Origin: Zygosaccharomyces rouxii
Taxonomy: Eukaryota; Ascomycota; Saccharomycetes; Saccharomycetales; Saccharomycetaceae
DNA: 64,000 bases
Assembly: GCF_000026365.1 (NCBI RefSeq)
Contig: NC_012992.1
Span: 806,001-870,000 of the forward strand
Direction: 5' to 3'
Below are positions 61,589 to 64,000 of this stretch, piece after piece. A program made the translations under genes and the position numbers. Positions within the stretch are counted from its first letter, which is position 1, and every line of letters begins with the position of its first letter. The notes beneath the pieces are model-generated. The model worked only from the letters and a program-made list of their open reading frames with translations. It ran no database searches and had not been told where the DNA came from.

Positions 61589-63550
61589 TTAAATACCTAT
61601 GTGGAATAGAAGTTGTTTTCGTTTGTCCTTCTTCTTATTTGAAGAAGATGATTGTGAAGATGAACTGGTATCACTGGCGGTCAGTAGTTCATCAAGTGGA
61701 TCCTGAGGTGATTCTTGTGGTGGTTTACTCTTCCCCCATTGCTTGGGATCTGGAATATTGGGTCTATTCACAGGTGGTATGTGAACTTTGGGTTTTGGTG
61801 TTGGCAAAGAGGGAAGGTCTAACCCAGCTAACTTATTTGGTCCCTGATATGGTAATGATTTAGTAGACTTAGGGTTTGGTTTTTTATCCAAATAAGTTGG
61901 TTTCACATTGGCATTATTGTTTGTAGATGCGGCAGATGTACTTCTCACGACAGGAGCTTGTGCCGGTGAAGATCTCCTAGAAGAATTCAAGCTTTTGTAG
62001 GATGGATTTCTGGATTGTGAGGCAAAAACATCATGAGATGGTGAAGGCGATTGTAAACTAGGTAGATCCATCCTATTTACACCTCTACCATGACTCGAAG
62101 AGACATTGTTGTTGTTAGCACTCCAAACGCTATTGACAACAGGAGCTATACTATCACCGGACAAAGATGGCAATGCGGAGGTTCTGCTTAATTCCTGTTG
62201 TTCATGTCTCTGGTAGATAGCGTTCAAATTACGAAATTTAATGGATTGAGATGGGTAAGTTTCTGCCAAGTTACGAATTAGCAGATAGACATCGGCGTTG
62301 GGGGATTTGAAAAGGTTATTGTAATCGGTCAAAAGACCATCAGCCGATAAACTTCCTTTATCGAAATCTTGATTCAATTTATTAAATTTTTCCAATTCGC
62401 CGGTAGATCCACTCAAATAATGTTTTGCTCTTTCCTCTAATCTTAATTTGGCAATTTCTGGCGAGCCATTGGAATTAGTCTCCCTACCGCTGTTATTTCG
62501 ACTGAAATTTGAATTCATACCATCTTCTCTAATGACTCTGGAAGGTGTAGATATGAAAGTAGATAACTCAGATTGGAACAGTTTAGGTCTGCCCCTAATA
62601 ATATCACCGTGCTCACCTAAGATATGTGCTTGTAGTTCAATTTCATCCCTAAAGACCACAAATTTATCATCCAGACATGATTGAACGGTACAGATATAAT
62701 GGGCATTTTTGAAATGTTCAAACAATTGATCGTAATTTTTGAAATATTGGGGTTGTGTTGGATCAATTCTATCACAAATATGGCATTTTTCATGTTGATC
62801 TCTCATATGCAAATACAATTCATCATCGGAATAAAATCTTCTACCTGAACAAAATCCACACATGGGGTGTCCTCTAAAACCTTCACCGTCACCACGAGAT
62901 TGATGGTTACGCAACTGGTTTGGTGTATAGATCTTTAATTCACAGGGAAATGCCTTCTTAAAAGTAGCACAAATCATACAAATGGTCTTGTTATGTTCAT
63001 CTCTTAAATGTTCCTTATATTTGTTGAAAGATCCATAATCTCTATCAAAATCTTCACGCTTTTCACTAACACATATGTTACATCTAAATTTCAATAATCC
63101 CAAAGTATCAGACGCTACTTCTCTGGAAGTGAAATTGATACCGTATTGCTCGTTAAAATCTGCAAATCTGTCACCAAAATCATCATACTTGGATTCTAAT
63201 TGTTCGGTGTAAATCAGCTGTTCAATTTCACTACGACATACTAAACATGTCTTCTTATTGAACAATGCACGTTGTCTAAAGGAACATTTATGGCAAGTTC
63301 TATGGGAGCATGGCGAAAGAGCCGCGTAGTGTAACCTATCAGCACAAATGATACAAAATTCCTTTTCATTAAATTCTTCGTCGTCATCACCATTGTGTAA
63401 ATGCTTACCGTCCCTATTCCATGAGCTGCCGCTCCTATTATTTCTCTTATTGGTATGGTTTTTCTTGGATTTGGCTGCATTAGCGCCTCCTGTAGAGGCC
63501 TGAACTCTGCGAAAGTCGGACCTTTGATGGTTCTTACCGTTATCACTCAT
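61589..63550 (-). CDS. HEL2: Hel2 RING E3 ligase (ribosome collision sensor)
   Basis: 653 residues (S. cerevisiae Hel2, YDR266C, 639; human ZNF598). The RING finger is at about residues 66-101 (CIICADRLHYAALSPCSHRTC, split CIICADRL/SPCSHRTC, to CLVCRSE). Several C2H2-type fingers follow at about 155-330 (CNICVSEKRED, CMICATF, CGFCSGRRFYSDDE, CHICDRIDP). The C-terminal half is disordered, rich in serine, asparagine and proline, and ends in a basic KKKDKRKQ segment. Hel2 ubiquitinates 40S proteins of collided ribosomes and starts ribosome-associated quality control. It converges with PEX10, 65 bp apart. Confidence 0.94.
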   Translation of the reverse strand: MSDNGKNHQRSDFRRVQASTGGANAAKSKKNHTNKRNNRSGSSWNRDGKHLHNGDDDEEFNEKEFCIICADRLHYAALSPCSHRTCHKCSFRQRALFNKKTCLVCRSEIEQLIYTEQLESKYDDFGDRFADFNEQYGINFTSREVASDTLGLLKFRCNICVSEKREDFDRDYGSFNKYKEHLRDEHNKTICMICATFKKAFPCELKIYTPNQLRNHQSRGDGEGFRGHPMCGFCSGRRFYSDDELYLHMRDQHEKCHICDRIDPTQPQYFKNYDQLFEHFKNAHYICTVQSCLDDKFVVFRDEIELQAHILGEHGDIIRGRPKLFQSELSTFISTPSRVIREDGMNSNFSRNNSGRETNSNGSPEIAKLRLEERAKHYLSGSTGELEKFNKLNQDFDKGSLSADGLLTDYNNLFKSPNADVYLLIRNLAETYPSQSIKFRNLNAIYQRHEQQELSRTSALPSLSGDSIAPVVNSVWSANNNNVSSSHGRGVNRMDLPSLQSPSPSHDVFASQSRNPSYKSLNSSRRSSPAQAPVVRSTSAASTNNNANVKPTYLDKKPNPKSTKSLPYQGPNKLAGLDLPSLPTPKPKVHIPPVNRPNIPDPKQWGKSKPPQESPQDPLDELLTASDTSSSSQSSSSNKKKDKRKQLLFHIGI

Positions 63551-64000
63551 CCTGACTTTAATACGGTTATCAAACCTCGGGAATAATTAGCAAATATCTT
63601 TATTTTAAGGTAGTCCATTTAAGTGAGCCCTGTAAAATTGTGTTTAATCTTCAATTTTTGATGTAATCTTTTGACACTTTGTTTAACTGAAAAAAAAAAA
63701 TTTTCAGGTCACATGGTTATATGACCAGTTTATTATTGATAAATATACACGGAGTTACCATTCTATGGCCCTGTGGATAATTTTATTCGATTCTACGTAC
63801 TGTGTTTCATAATATAACCTTTTTCTTTCAAATTTAGAGGACCTCTGTGACGAAATCTAGGAAAGTTTATAGTAATTGCAATTAAAATATCATTTGAAAA
63901 CGTATTAGGAGCACCTGAAGTATCCTGAATCTATACAATGAGTATGCCTAAAAGTTTTATAGTTGAAGTGTGCATTATCAGAATATTTATGGATAGGAAC
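63551..64000. promoter_or_regulatory. HEL2 upstream region and window edge
   Basis: 450 bp. A CTGAAAA/TTTTCAG inverted repeat (63687-63693 and 63701-63707) flanks an A-run and is followed by GGTCA..TGACC (63707-63726). An ATG at 63938 opens a frame (MSMPKSFIVEV) still open at the window end after 21 codons; it is too short to call a gene. Confidence 0.35.

Overview
This window is nuclear DNA from a budding yeast of the Saccharomycetaceae. The evidence is compact, mostly intronless genes, introns with GTATGT / TACTAAC / YAG signals, yeast-type tRNA genes, and about 25 proteins recognisable as orthologues of Saccharomyces cerevisiae genes. Neighbours here correspond to pairs of S. cerevisiae regions that became separate after the whole-genome duplication: YDL231-234 is interleaved with YNL211-216, YKL148-156 with YJL039-044, and YDR264-266 with YOR033-035. 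That is the ancestral, non-duplicated gene order. My best guess is a pre-duplication genus such as Zygosaccharomyces or Torulaspora; the genus is inference.

Layout. 0-16.4 kb: BRE4, OST4, MRX7, VID27, RRG9, PEX17, MFG1, IES2, GYP7, RAP1. 16.8 kb: a tRNA-Arg(CCU) gene at a junction between ancestral blocks. 17.6-25 kb: SDH1, DBR1, MCR1, the NAD(P)HX dehydratase gene, an unrecognised 50-codon ORF and GPM1. 25-39.4 kb: GYP6, MHP1, NSP1, NUP192. 40 kb: a tRNA-Arg(UCU)/tRNA-Asp(GUC) tandem pair. 40.3-44.3 kb: a DPM2-like gene, SRP102, RSM22, RPS27. 45.4-52.8 kb: MYO1 and MAS2. 53.3-63.6 kb: EXO1, AKR1, SHE4, PEX10, HEL2.

The genes are independent housekeeping functions, not one operon-like system. 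Themes are the nuclear pore (NSP1, NUP192), peroxisomes (PEX17, PEX10), mitochondria (SDH1, MCR1, RRG9, MRX7, RSM22, MAS2), Rab GAPs (GYP7, GYP6), ER (OST4, SRP102, DPM2-like), actomyosin (MYO1, SHE4) and chromatin/DNA (RAP1, IES2, EXO1). I found no mobile element, CRISPR array or new multi-gene system.

The most unusual points are: (1) an intron in NSP1 that splits the start codon, so the ATG exists only after splicing; (2) a 67-nt intron in PEX10; (3) RPS27 with a first exon coding only for ATG; (4) two adjacent perfect inverted repeats carrying five TGTCCG copies upstream of GPM1; (5) an inverted pair of Tbf1-like sites followed by several nested stems in the GYP6-MHP1 intergenic region, a candidate structured RNA; (6) the unassigned 50-codon ORF. 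The family assignments rest on remembered protein families; no database search was run.
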